From GMQP-bins7 sp963776565 (GTDB taxonomy: Bacteria; Actinomycetota; Thermoleophilia; Gaiellales; Gaiellaceae), in contig CAVZNF010000002.1 of the NCBI GenBank assembly GCA_963776565.1, positions 450,965 through 514,964 of the forward strand: a stretch of DNA of 64,000 nucleotides, written 5' to 3'. Shown piece after piece: positions 35,916-44,543 of this stretch. Every line of letters starts with the position of its first letter. The stretch's first letter is position 1. The notes under the pieces are model-generated. The model searched no databases. It had not been told where the DNA came from and worked only from the letters and a program-made list of their open reading frames with translations. The translations under genes and the position numbers were made by a program.

Positions 35916-37884
35916 AGGCCTCTCGCATAGCTGCTGTCACGGTTCTTCTTCTCGTTGCCGTCGCAGCAGCAGCCGCCTCAGCACGACAAGCGAATACCGC
36001 GAATCAGATCAAAGCGCGCGTGGGCGCCTACACGCTGGCGTTCACTCCCAAGTCAGGGACGATCGCGGTGTCTCATGGTGGGAGCGCAGCTCTCCAGATC
36101 AGGGAGCTGGGCGGGAACGCCAAAGTAAGTCTCCTCAAGTGGACCAAGAGGATCACCCATTCAGGCACGAACTGGACGCTGTCCGGCAACGCGCCGTGGG
36201 CGTCATTTCAGCTCAGGCTGACTGCTTCAAGTCCGACAAGTGATGGGCAACCATCCGGTAACGCTCTCATCGGCCTGACGCTGAAGGTCACACCGACCAA
36301 GGACGCGCCGGCAGACCCCGGTCCGGATGTGACACGTCGTCCACGCGCCTGCCGCCGCGTTGAAGGAGTACGCGGCGGCACCCCCGGTCGCCGGAAACAA
36401 TCTCTTCCTCTCCAACACCAAGTTACGCAGCACGATCCTGTACTTCTCGAACTACACCGCACTCGGTCCGTACTTCGACCGCACACGGTCGGGGGTGACC
36501 CAGCCAAACTTCCCCTATCTGCGTGCCGGCACCAAGGGGTCATTGGTCGGCGTGTCCGGGAACTCCTTCGGCTACGTTCCGCCGCCCAGCAGTCTCGGCT
36601 CGCTACCTCACAAGAAGACGACTGTCGTCGTCTCCAGCTATCTCTACCTCGAGCCCGCGATCCCGTCCGCTGAATCAGACATCGCTACGGCGTATCTGCG
36701 GGCGCTGGACACCGTCGACTCGGCAATCGCTCAGCCGTCCGTTCCCACCGCCGACTGGCAGACCCTCGCGGCAAGATCTGCGGACGACATCGCCGATCCG
36801 GCGAATTGGGTGACCGTCAACGGGCATCAGTACCTGCGCTCGTACGTCTCCGACACCCGTACCGCCCCCGAGCTGCTGACCCAGGCGGGCGTGCTGGCCG
36901 GGGTCAGGGCATACGAAGCCCGATCCAACACGTCAGTGCCCTTCGACGCGACGCTCGATGCCGATCTCGCCACGTACTACGACCCGGTCTACGGCACCGT
37001 AATGAACAGCCTTCCCCACGATCCGTCGGCACGGGGAGAGAGCTGGTACTTCGTCAACAACCTGATCTCACTGTTGCAACTCGCGCAGACCGGCGACGGC
37101 ACAGCCAAGAAGTTGCTGCTGCAATCGGTGGACGCGGTCATCAAGCTGGCGCATGTCAACGGATACGAGTTTCCGCAGAACTTCGCCTACAGCGACTTCC
37201 GCGGGTCGGGCTCGCAGGTCGAACATGATGTTGCGGGAGGGTATGCGTGGTTGATGCTGGGCCTGCACGAGCTCACGGGCGACGCGCAGTATCTGGATGA
37301 GTCCAAAGCTTCCATCGCCCATGTCGCCGGCACGGGCTTCGACCTGTCGTACGAGACACACATGTCGGCGTACACAGCCGCTGCCGCACAGACGGCTCTA
37401 CACGATGACGGGGGACGCCGCCTACCACGGGTACGCAGTGCTCGCGCTGGCCAACCTCTTCCACGCGGTCCGGCTCTGGGACTGCACTTACGGAATGTGC
37501 AAGAAGGGATCGGGCTATCACACGTACATGGGCCTGAACCCACTGCCGTGGTCGGACTATGTCGCCATGCTGGAGCAATACGAGGCGTGGCTCGGCCTTC
37601 AGAGCTACATGCGATACGCGCAGAATGAGCCGGCGTACCTGGTGAACCTGGTCAAGCGGTTCATCCAGGACTCACCGCGGACACTGCAGTACTCGTTGCC
37701 GCCGTTGCTGCCGCCCGGCGCAGCGTCGTCCGCTGCCGGGGAGTACGCGTTCGTGCCGCGCAACAACCTCACCTGGCACATCCCTCTGGAGGATCTGCGG
37801 GAGGGTGAGGTCACCAGCGGGGCAATCGGCCAGGAGCTCTACGGAGCGGGCGGCCCCTTCATGTTTGCGGCCTACGCGAAGTAA
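35912..37884 (+). pseudogene. Secreted toroid-like protein, two frameshifts
   Basis: About 657 residues across three frames. GTG 35912 gives a signal peptide (SRIAAVTVLLLVAVAAAAASA) and an N-terminal beta-domain (GAYTLAFTPKSGTIAVSHGG); after a break near 36330 come helical segments with SYLYLEPAIPSAESDIATAY, RGESWYFVNNLISLLQLA and VEHDVAGGYAWLMLGLHELTG; after a break near 37390 come YHTYMGLNPLPWSDYVAMLE and the end. The AWLMLGLHELTGDAQYLD pattern resembles alpha/alpha toroid carbohydrate enzymes. It may act on polysaccharide outside the cell. Overlap with the kinase stop shows operon membership. Confidence 0.7.
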
Positions 37885-38069
37885 TCAGGTGTTGTAGAGC
37901 TCGCAGCTATCCGAGGACAGAGCCACACCACGTACCGAGTCGTACTGGGTTCAGCACGGTGGCGTTCAGCTCCACGCACCACCAAATGCGCCCTCCGTTC
38001 AGAACAACCGCGGAACAACAGCCGGTGGAATCACGGGGCGCGGCTTCGTGCCGGGTCAAAGGCGGCGGC

Positions 38070-38759
38070 ATGATGCGCTCTATGAAGACCCATATCCGCC
38101 CCGACGGACGCCACTTCGTGTGGGATCCTGACGCAGGTTCCGTCGCCGAAGCTAAGGCCGACCTCTATTGCACTGTCGAATCGACCGAGGTCGATCCGTA
38201 CTTGGCGCTCGGCTTCGAGGTCAATCGCCGAGAAGGCATGTACCTACTTCCGATCCGCGCCGTGCGTATCGATCCGCTGCAGGGCGTCGACTTCGCTCAA
38301 GCTGATGAGGTCGACGAGGCAACCCTTCGCCTACTCGACGACGAGCTACGCCAGGACGTCCCCGGCACGAACGGCTGGCAGTGGCCGGAGGCCGGCTTCC
38401 GTGAAGAGACCTACGAGGCGGCCGAGTTCGACCCGACGACGTATCTCGTTGCGGTCGACAGCGCAACGAGGGAGTACATCGGCATCGTCCGCGTGTGGAT
38501 GAAGGAGCCGACCCCGCGACTTGGCTTCATCGGGGTGCATCGGCGCTACCGACGCCGAGGTATCGCGCGCGCGCTGCTCGCGGAGGTCTTCTCCCGTCTC
38601 GTGGCACGTGGTGTTTCCGAGGTATCGACTGAGATCGACGAGACGAACACGGCGTCGCGTGCCCTGCTCGAAGGGCTCGGTGCTCGCCGCACCGGCACCT
38701 CGGTCGAGTTGGTCAGGCGATGGGCCGGACAGGGATCGAACCTGCGACCTTGGGATTAA
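38070..38759 (+). CDS. GNAT acetyltransferase whose 3' end runs into antisense tRNA-Lys
   Basis: About 229 residues. The GNAT fold is clear in the C-terminal half: TTYLVAVDSATREYIGIVRVWM, the acetyl-CoA loop VHRRYRRRGIARALL, and STEIDETNTASRALLEGLGARR. The normal domain ends at SVELVRR; no stop follows and the frame reads into the opposite strand of tRNA-Lys, adding WAGQGSNLRPWD before a TAA inside the tRNA. That tail is a translation of the tRNA and not a protein domain. Start ATG 38070 or 38082. The gene is at the tRNA-proximal end of the island. Confidence 0.8.
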   Translation: MMRSMKTHIRPDGRHFVWDPDAGSVAEAKADLYCTVESTEVDPYLALGFEVNRREGMYLLPIRAVRIDPLQGVDFAQADEVDEATLRLLDDELRQDVPGTNGWQWPEAGFREETYEAAEFDPTTYLVAVDSATREYIGIVRVWMKEPTPRLGFIGVHRRYRRRGIARALLAEVFSRLVARGVSEVSTEIDETNTASRALLEGLGARRTGTSVELVRRWAGQGSNLRPWD

Positions 38760-38793
38760 AAGTCCCCTGCTCTACCAACTGAGCTACCGGCCC
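38721..38793 (-). tRNA. tRNA-Lys(TTT)
   Basis: A complete cloverleaf on the minus strand: acceptor stem GGGCCGG/CCGGCCC, D arm with AGCTCAGTTGGTAGAG, anticodon loop CTTTTAA (anticodon TTT, lysine), T loop with GGTTCGATCCC. The discriminator is A and CCA is not encoded. Its 3' half is repeated at 22520-22566 and, less exactly, at 18448-18492, so it is the likely attachment site of the neighbouring island. Confidence 0.95.
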
Positions 38794-38896
38794 CGCGCCG
38801 GTGGAGTGTAGAAGTCGCGCCGCCCGAGAGACGATCGCCTACCCCACGCGAAGCACGAGCATGTGCTCCGCAGCCCCGAGCTGCGACGATTGCCGA

Positions 38897-40240
38897 ATGG
38901 ACGTTCCGGACGTGCAATACGCCAGGAGTGGGGACGTCGACATCGCCTACCAGGTGGTAGGAGAAGGCCCACGCACTCTCGTGTTCGTTCAGGGCTGGGT
39001 CTCGAACATCGAGTGGGCCTGGCAAGAGCCGTCGCTCGCGCGCTTCCTGCGCCGCCTGGCGTCCTTCTCGCGCTTGATCATGTTCGACAAGCGCGGTACC
39101 GGCCTGTCGGACCGGGTCGCTGTCGACCACCTTCCGACCCTGGAGTTGCGGATGGACGACGTTCGCGCGGTGATGGATGCCGCCGGAGCGGAGCGTGCTG
39201 CGCTCTTGAGCGTCTCCGAGGGAGGTCCGATGTGCATCCTGTTCGCGACCACATACCCGCAGCGAACAGATGCCCTGGTGATGCTCGGAGGGTACGCCAG
39301 ACGCTTATGGGCGGAGGACTATCCGTTCGGGGCAACTCCCGAGGAGTACGAAGGTTTCCTGCAGAGCATCCAGGCCGGATGGGGCGGTGCGGTCGGTATC
39401 GAAGCCCGGGCTCCGAGCATGCTCGACGACGAGCGCTTTCGGACGTGGTGGGCGACATACCTGCGCATGAGCGCGACCCCCGGCGCTGCCTACGCGCTGA
39501 CCCTGATGAACGGCGCAATCGACGTCAGGCATGCGCTACCGACGATCCGTGTTCCGACGCTGATCGTCCACCGGACGGGCGACCGGTCCCTGCCCGTCGA
39601 AGGTTCCCGCTACATGGCTGACCGCATTCGGGGCGCCAAGCTCGTCGAGCTGCCAGGTGTCGATCACCTTCCGTGGCTCGGCGACCAAGACGAGATCCTC
39701 GACGAGGTAGAGGAGTTCCTGACAGGCGTGCGACGGGGCCCAGACCCCGATCGGGTGCTCGCGACCATCCTCTTCACAGATGTCGTCCGGTCGACGGAAC
39801 GGGCGGCAGAGCTCGGTGACAAGCGCTGGCGCGAGTTGCTCGCGAGTCACCACGCGGCCGTGCGGCGCCAGCTCGCGGAATGGCGGGGAACCGAGATCGA
39901 CACGACCGGCGACGGTTTCCTCGCGACATTCGACGGTCCAGCACGAGCGATTCGCTGTGCGTGCGCCGCGCGGGACGCTGTGCGCGAACTCGGGCTCGAG
40001 ATCCGGGCGGGCCTCCACACGGGCGAGTACGAGATCTTCGGATCCACGATCGCAGGCCTCACCGTGCACACATGTGCACGCGTGGCCGCGCTCGCCGGTT
40101 CGGGCGAGGTTCTCGTGTCGAGCACCGTCAAGGATCTCGTGGCCGGTTCGGGGATCGAGCTCGACGATCGCGGAGAGCGCGAGCTGAAGGGCGTTCCTGG
40201 CACCTGGCGGATCTATGCGGTACGGAGTGGAGCCACGTAG
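38897..40240 (+). CDS. Alpha/beta-hydrolase fused to class III adenylate/guanylate cyclase
   Basis: A 447-residue two-domain protein like mycobacterial Rv1900c. Residues 1-270 form an alpha/beta hydrolase (MFDKRGTGLSDR; nucleophile elbow SVSEGG with Ser in place of the usual first Gly; HLPWLGD with the catalytic His). Residues 280-447 form the cyclase: metal Asp in LFTDVVRSTERA and in DTTGDGFLATFDGP, helix GLHTGE, and VHTCARVAALAG, where the usual Asn before the Arg is replaced by His. It would make cyclic nucleotide from ATP or GTP. Paralog at 47612-49003. Confidence 0.92.
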   Translation: MDVPDVQYARSGDVDIAYQVVGEGPRTLVFVQGWVSNIEWAWQEPSLARFLRRLASFSRLIMFDKRGTGLSDRVAVDHLPTLELRMDDVRAVMDAAGAERAALLSVSEGGPMCILFATTYPQRTDALVMLGGYARRLWAEDYPFGATPEEYEGFLQSIQAGWGGAVGIEARAPSMLDDERFRTWWATYLRMSATPGAAYALTLMNGAIDVRHALPTIRVPTLIVHRTGDRSLPVEGSRYMADRIRGAKLVELPGVDHLPWLGDQDEILDEVEEFLTGVRRGPDPDRVLATILFTDVVRSTERAAELGDKRWRELLASHHAAVRRQLAEWRGTEIDTTGDGFLATFDGPARAIRCACAARDAVRELGLEIRAGLHTGEYEIFGSTIAGLTVHTCARVAALAGSGEVLVSSTVKDLVAGSGIELDDRGERELKGVPGTWRIYAVRSGAT

Positions 40241-40688
40241 CAATCTCTCTGACTCGAAGCCAGGCGGCCAAGCCGACCGCGTCCAGGCGCCTGCGATGTG
40301 TGCATTGTGCGTGCCCCGTCCCACAAACCCGGCGTCTCTATGGACGAAGAGACAGACGCGATAGTCGGGTACTCGGCCAACTTGACCAGTTGGTTCTACT
40401 TCGGAGAGATCGCGTAGCAGAGACTCTCCGAGCCGTATGACTTTTCGCGCCAGGGTGGATAGAACCGACCGCCAGTGTGCGTTTCCAGCGCCTGGACCAG
40501 GGCGTTCTGCCCGGAGACGCTACTCAGCGTGGATCGTTAGGGCAGAACGACGTTGGTTAGGCGAGAGGACGCTCGCCCAGCCGAGGGCAGTTGCGGAGGA
40601 GCCGCGGACTAGGCCTCGCGCGCGAGCGCATTGACCGGGTGACAACAAAGGTGACAAGCTGCTCGCGTCGGCAACGAAGGAGGGCTTC
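40241..40688. other. Intergenic stretch with short repeats
   Basis: No gene is supported. It holds a copy of a short repeat shared with 43078-43111 and a stretch (40307-40349) similar to 46495-46547 around ccggcgtctcta. Confidence 0.5.
40539..40576. repeat. Short dispersed intergenic repeat (copy 1 of 2)
   Basis: Two exact words, agggcagaacga and gcgagaggacgctcgc, occur here (40539-40550 and 40561-40576) and again in the same order at 43078-43111. The second word folds into gcgag/ctcgc with a 6-base loop. Confidence 0.55.
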
Positions 40689-41201
40689 ATGTCCACCACA
40701 TCTCGCGAGCGGGCAAAGCTCGGGTACGGGTTGCGTGAGGAGGAAGGCGAGGATTTCTGGCTGTTCGGCGCGCTCACAACAATCAAGATCAGCGCCGAGG
40801 ACACTGCTGGCCAGTACTGCGTGATCGATGTCGAGGTGCCACCGGGCGTGGGCTCCCCTTGGCACGTCCACCACGATGAGGACGAGTGGTTCTTCGTCCA
40901 CGAGGGCGAGTGCGAGGTCTACATCGGCGACGCGCACCTGACCCTGACAGCCGGTGGGTTTGGCTTCGGCCCCAAGGGCGTGCCTCACACCTTCTTCGGC
41001 GGGCCCAATGGGGGGAAGATGCTTGTCTGGGCGGAGGGGCATAAGTTCGAGGGGCTCCTCAGAGAGATCGCTGAGCCTGCCCCCGAGCACGTTGTGCCGC
41101 CGCCGCCCGACGGTCCACCGGACATGGAGCTACTCCTGCCCATCGCGGAAAAGTGGGCGTACGGCATCCTCGGGCCGCCGGGTCCACCGCCCGGGCGCTA
41201 A
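40689..41201 (+). CDS. Cupin-domain protein
   Basis: A 170-residue single-domain cupin. Metal ligands are likely His, His and Glu in PWHVHHDEDEWFFVHEGE and a second-motif His in GFGPKGVPHTFFGG. The fold starts near residue 25 and ends by about 120; a Pro-rich tail follows (PPPPDGPPDMELL). Proteins of this type include quercetin dioxygenase-like and sugar-isomerase-like enzymes, so no reaction is assigned. Start ATG 40689 has an aaggagg site 10 bases upstream. Confidence 0.87.
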   Translation: MSTTSRERAKLGYGLREEEGEDFWLFGALTTIKISAEDTAGQYCVIDVEVPPGVGSPWHVHHDEDEWFFVHEGECEVYIGDAHLTLTAGGFGFGPKGVPHTFFGGPNGGKMLVWAEGHKFEGLLREIAEPAPEHVVPPPPDGPPDMELLLPIAEKWAYGILGPPGPPPGR

Positions 41202-41227
41202 GTCAGTCACTCTCCCATCCGGCACGT

Positions 41228-41350
41228 GTGACGTCCTTCGGTCGCGGGTCCAGAGCACTACGCGCGTGGCTGGAGTCGTTGCCCGCCGACCGGCTTGACG
41301 CGCTACTGCGCCATGTGAGCCTGCTTAGGGTCTACAAAGAAGTCCAGTAA
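41228..41350 (+). CDS. Very short hypothetical ORF
   Basis: A 40-residue frame from GTG 41228 with the helical phrase ALRAWLESLPADRLDALLRH and a YKEVQ end. It may be the tail of a lost gene. No family is recognised and no ribosome site was seen. Confidence 0.25.
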   Translation: MTSFGRGSRALRAWLESLPADRLDALLRHVSLLRVYKEVQ

Positions 41351-41449
41351 TCAGACCAGAGCCTGCGTTGGAGTGAGGCGGGCGTTCGGGCGTACGATCT
41401 CGCGAACCGGGTCCGGTGACGGCTCGGCCCTCGACGTGGAGGAGGCGCG

Positions 41450-42820
41450 ATGCCCACCGACCCGCACCACCCCGACGTGTCTGAGGCCGTGCGCGTACAG
41501 ATCCTCGCGACCGAACATTGGAGCCTGCTCGCGGCGAGGAACATCACCTACGGAGCGATCTACAGCCGGGCCACCATCTTCCTGACTGTCGTGTCCGCGA
41601 GCGTCGTTGCGTTGGCCCTTGCTGCCGAGGCGACCGAGTTCGGCGACCGTTTCTACGTGTTCGCACTCCTCGTTCTGCCGGTTGCGTTCTTCATCGGGGT
41701 GGGGACATACATCCGCCTCGTCGACGCCCGGATCGAGGACTTCTGGCTCCTGTCCGGCCTGAATCGTCTCCGTCACGCCTATCTCGAGATCGCGCCGGGA
41801 CTCGAGCCGTATTTCGTGACGGGCCATCACGACGACGAGCGAGGCCTGTCCGAGACGTACGGCCCAGGTACGGAGAACCGGGTCCTCCGCCTGATTGCCA
41901 GCACGTCCACGGTCGTCGGGGTGCTCGACGCCGTTCTCGCCGGGGTCGTTGGGGGCCTCGTCGCAAAGGTCGTGGGCGCAGGATCCGAGCTGAGCCTGCT
42001 CATCGGCGCGGTGGTGACTTCAGTGGTCGTCGCGCTGCTTGTCCACGCCGACAGGCGCATCATTGCGCGCGGGCGTCGCAGGCTCAAACCCCGCTTCGCC
42101 CGATCGGCGGAAGCCGGACGCATGCACGAACAGCAGGAGCCGCCGTCGTCTCCGCGCGCCGACGTGCCCCAGAGCGTGCGTGCCCAAATCCTCGCGACCG
42201 AGCATTGGAGCCTGCTCGCGGCGAGGGACGTCACCTACCGCGCGGTCTTCAGTCGGGCCGCCATCTTCCTGACTGTCGTGTCCGCGAGCGTCGTTGCGTT
42301 GGCCCTGGTCGCTCGTGCGACGGAGTTCGGCGATGGTTTCACCGCGTTTGCACTCCTCGTTCTGCCAGTCGCTCTCTTCGTCGGGGTGGCGACATACATC
42401 CGCCTCATCGAAGCCCGGATAGACGACTTCTGGCTCCTGTCCGGCATGAATCGAATCCGTCACGCTTATCTCGAAATCGCGCCGGGGCTCGAGCCGTATT
42501 TCGTCACGGGCTACCACGACGACGAGCAGGGTCTGGACGAGACGTATGGCCCAGGCACGGGGAGCCGGTCCTACCGCCTGATCGGCGAGACTTCCACGCT
42601 CGTCGCGGTGATCAACGCCGCTCTCGCCGGGGTCTTCGTGGGGCTCGTCGCAAACGCTGCGGGCACAGGATCCGAGCTGAGCCTCGTCATTGGTGCAGTC
42701 GTGACGACGGTGCTCGTCGTAGCGCTGGTCAGCACGAGCAGGCGCCTCATCGAACGTGGGCGTCGGTTGCTCGAGCCCCGCTTCGCACGACAGGTCGAAA
42801 CGGTACGGCGACGCGGGTAG
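41450..42820 (+). CDS. Internally duplicated membrane protein of unknown function
   Basis: A 456-residue protein made of two copies of one 229-codon unit. Unit 1 runs from ILATEHWSLLAARNITY and unit 2 from ILATEHWSLLAARDVTY. Each unit has two spans (IFLTVVSASVVALALAA; FALLVLPVAFFIGVGTYIRL), the soluble phrase NRLRHAYLEIAPGLEPYFVTG, and two more spans (VLAGVVGGLVAKVVG; LSLLIGAVVTSVVVALLV). Single units of this kind occur as separate proteins in soil actinobacteria, as far as I recall. A 46-base run is identical between units (41574-41619 and 42261-42306). Function unknown. Confidence 0.85.
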   Translation: MPTDPHHPDVSEAVRVQILATEHWSLLAARNITYGAIYSRATIFLTVVSASVVALALAAEATEFGDRFYVFALLVLPVAFFIGVGTYIRLVDARIEDFWLLSGLNRLRHAYLEIAPGLEPYFVTGHHDDERGLSETYGPGTENRVLRLIASTSTVVGVLDAVLAGVVGGLVAKVVGAGSELSLLIGAVVTSVVVALLVHADRRIIARGRRRLKPRFARSAEAGRMHEQQEPPSSPRADVPQSVRAQILATEHWSLLAARDVTYRAVFSRAAIFLTVVSASVVALALVARATEFGDGFTAFALLVLPVALFVGVATYIRLIEARIDDFWLLSGMNRIRHAYLEIAPGLEPYFVTGYHDDEQGLDETYGPGTGSRSYRLIGETSTLVAVINAALAGVFVGLVANAAGTGSELSLVIGAVVTTVLVVALVSTSRRLIERGRRLLEPRFARQVETVRRRG

Positions 42821-43167
42821 CTGAAGCGTCGCGCACGCTGGCGAACCCGCTTGACTACGAAGGCCTGTCGTCGCACGGGCTCACGGCGACGGGAGGGCGG
42901 CGCACCCTCGTGGTGTTCGCACTCTTGTTGATCGGCGTGGTCACGCTGGATGCCGTCGGCCGGGAAGTCGTCGCTGTTGTCCGCCGTCTCATCCTGGACG
43001 GTGGGCTCAGGCGTCGTTCCTGAACGCTGGCGCATGGCTCTCGTTCGGGCTCGGACGCCCGCTTAGGTAGTTGACTAAGGGCAGAACGATCTCAAGCGAG
43101 AGGACGCTCGCACATGCCTGCGCCATCTCCCATCAGGTGCCCGCGCGCCGACTGAAACAATCTTGGT
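42821..43167. other. Intergenic stretch with a possible small membrane ORF
   Basis: A frame ending at 43023 encodes a hydrophobic span (TLVVFALLLIGVVTLDAVG) and a basic tail (RRLILDGGLRRRS) but has no ATG or GTG at the right place, so it is not called. The second copy of the short intergenic repeat is at 43078-43111. Confidence 0.4.
43078..43111. repeat. Short dispersed intergenic repeat (copy 2 of 2)
   Basis: Contains agggcagaacga and gcgagaggacgctcgc as at 40539-40576, with a shorter spacer. Confidence 0.55.
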
Positions 43168-43611
43168 GTGACGGGCGATCCCAACGGCCTGAGCCTTCAT
43201 CTGGAGGTGGTTCTAGACGCGCCGACGCAACGCGTCTTCGCTGCGTGCGTCGAGCCCGAGATGCTCGCCGAGTGGTGGGGCCCTGCGGGCTTCATCACTC
43301 GCAGCGTCGATCTCGACGTGCGCGATGGAGGGGCGTACCGCATCACGATGCAACCGCCGGACGGAGAGGCATTCCACCTGCGCGGGGAGTATTCAGAGGT
43401 CGATCCGCCGCGGCGCCTCGTCTACACGTTCGAGTGGGAGGAGCCGGATCCCGACGATCAGGAGACGGTGGTGACGCTCACGTTCGTCGACGATCGCGAG
43501 GGAACGAAGCTCGTGCTCGATCAGGGACCGTTCGCAACTCAAGCGCGACACGCTCTGCACGAGGCGGGCTGGAAGGAAACACTAGAGCGACTCGAGCGGT
43601 TCCTCGCCTAG
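43168..43611 (+). CDS. SRPBCC (AHSA1-type) protein
   Basis: A 147-residue START-like protein. It begins with the strand LHLEVVLDAPTQRVFAACVEPEMLAEWWGP, typical of the AHSA1/YndB subgroup, followed by VDLDVRDGGAYRI and the sheet GEYSEVDPPRRLVYTFEW; the C-terminal helix (WKETLERLERFLA) closes the pocket. Members bind hydrophobic ligands; many unknown. A GTG start at 43168 is used; no ribosome site is obvious, and the transcript may be leaderless. Confidence 0.88.
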   Translation: MTGDPNGLSLHLEVVLDAPTQRVFAACVEPEMLAEWWGPAGFITRSVDLDVRDGGAYRITMQPPDGEAFHLRGEYSEVDPPRRLVYTFEWEEPDPDDQETVVTLTFVDDREGTKLVLDQGPFATQARHALHEAGWKETLERLERFLA

Positions 43612-43713
43612 GTCCTGTTCAAGGGACATTTCCGCACACTCGTGCACGACACGGTTGCTTTGCTCGGACGGCGCCTGCGCCAGCCTGAAGCGAATTGACG
43701 GAGAATCCGGCGT

Positions 43714-44046
43714 GTGGAATCGGCTGACGTCGTCATCGTCGGGGGCGGCATCGCCGGAGGTGCCCTCGCAACGATCCTCGCAACCGCCGGCGTGCGGGTC
43801 CTAACGCTCGAGCGGCAACCCGAGTACGGGGATCACGTCCGCGGCGAGATCCTCTGGCCGTGGGGTGTGCGTGTCGCACGCCGCCTCAACCTCGAGCGGC
43901 TACTGCTCGACGCGGGCGCGAAGGTCGTTCCTCGCCTGGATCTCTACGACGAGGGCTCGGCCGAGCCACTCGCGATCGAGATCGGCGAGGTGCTCGGTGG
44001 TCGCAGGGCCTGCCGCACAGCTCGCGCGGCAGGCCCCGGGCGGTAA
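43714..44046 (+). pseudogene. FAD-dependent monooxygenase, N-terminal fragment
   Basis: The 110-residue frame has the FAD ADP-binding motif DVVIVGGGIAGGALATILA, then the Glu-ending strand VLTLERQPEYGDHVRGE, as in p-hydroxybenzoate-hydroxylase-type enzymes of about 400 residues. It ends at an Arg-rich tail and a stop at 44046, just before the convergent gene at 44051. The rest of the gene is missing, most likely by deletion. Confidence 0.75.
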
Positions 44047-44050
44047 CTAT

Positions 44051-44341
44051 CTAGCCTGGCCCAACCAAATAGCTGTGAACGTCGATGAACTGAATCTCCG
44101 GCGCAGGCATACCAGTCTGTTGCAACGCCGGCACGATCTTGTCCTGGGAGAAGCTCTCGAATTGTTCTCGTGAGTCCCAGACATCGATGACACGAACACC
44201 GTCACTCGTGACCATCGCCACGTGAAAGAGAGCGCCCCCGACATGCGGGGTACCCGTAGGGCCGTGACCAATCACTTTGACGGTTGCGTCGTACTGGTCC
44301 GCCGTCGCTCCGGGGAAGTTGAGGTCTACTGCAATCGCCAT
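44051..44341 (-). CDS. Small ABM-like (dimeric alpha/beta barrel) protein
   Basis: A 96-residue protein. Its order of beta-alpha-beta elements (AIAVDLNFPGATADQYDAT, then GALFHVAMVTSDGVRVIDVW, then REQFESFSQDKIVPAL) is that of the dimeric alpha/beta barrel fold found in antibiotic-biosynthesis monooxygenase-like proteins. ATG 44341 has a gggag site 7 bases upstream. Convergent with the truncated FAD gene, only four bases away. No substrate is implied. Confidence 0.7.
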   Translation of the reverse strand: MAIAVDLNFPGATADQYDATVKVIGHGPTGTPHVGGALFHVAMVTSDGVRVIDVWDSREQFESFSQDKIVPALQQTGMPAPEIQFIDVHSYLVGPG

Positions 44342-44543
44342 GCAGAGGCTCCCTTCTAGGATGAACCGCCTATTCCGGGCGGCAGCGAACTAATAACAGG
44401 TCGCACAAGCGAGCGCTCGGGCACCAGAGATGACGCCCCGACACGTTCTGGTCTTCTCTAACTAACTACTCAGGCGGTAGCGCCCTGACGTGGGCCAATG
44501 AGTTCGGGAATAACACCAGAACGGATCGGGCCATACTGCGGGC

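Larger units (their letters stand above)
22567..38719. mobile_element. Putative integrative island at tRNA-Lys carrying sugar-uptake and cleavage genes
   Basis: The block lies between direct repeats of 46-47 bp: one at 22520-22566 and one that is the 3' half of tRNA-Lys(TTT) at 38720-38766. Reading from the tRNA 3' end outward, the order is tRNA, core, cargo, core, as in site-specific integration at tRNA 3' ends. A tyrosine-recombinase relic (about 22700-22928) lies immediately inside the distal repeat. Cargo genes 23042-35915 are free of frameshifts. The recombinase is broken, so the island is probably fixed. Boundaries rest on the repeats and are inferred. Confidence 0.65.

Noticed and set aside
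38723..38759. Apparent protein tail GSNLRPWD
   Set aside because: This is the translation of the antisense strand of tRNA-Lys. The same artefact appears at 18448-18492 and 22520-22566.
41518..43023. 501-codon plus-strand frame overlapping the duplicated membrane gene
   Set aside because: Out-of-frame shadow of 41450-42820; only its last 50 codons look membrane-like and those have no start.
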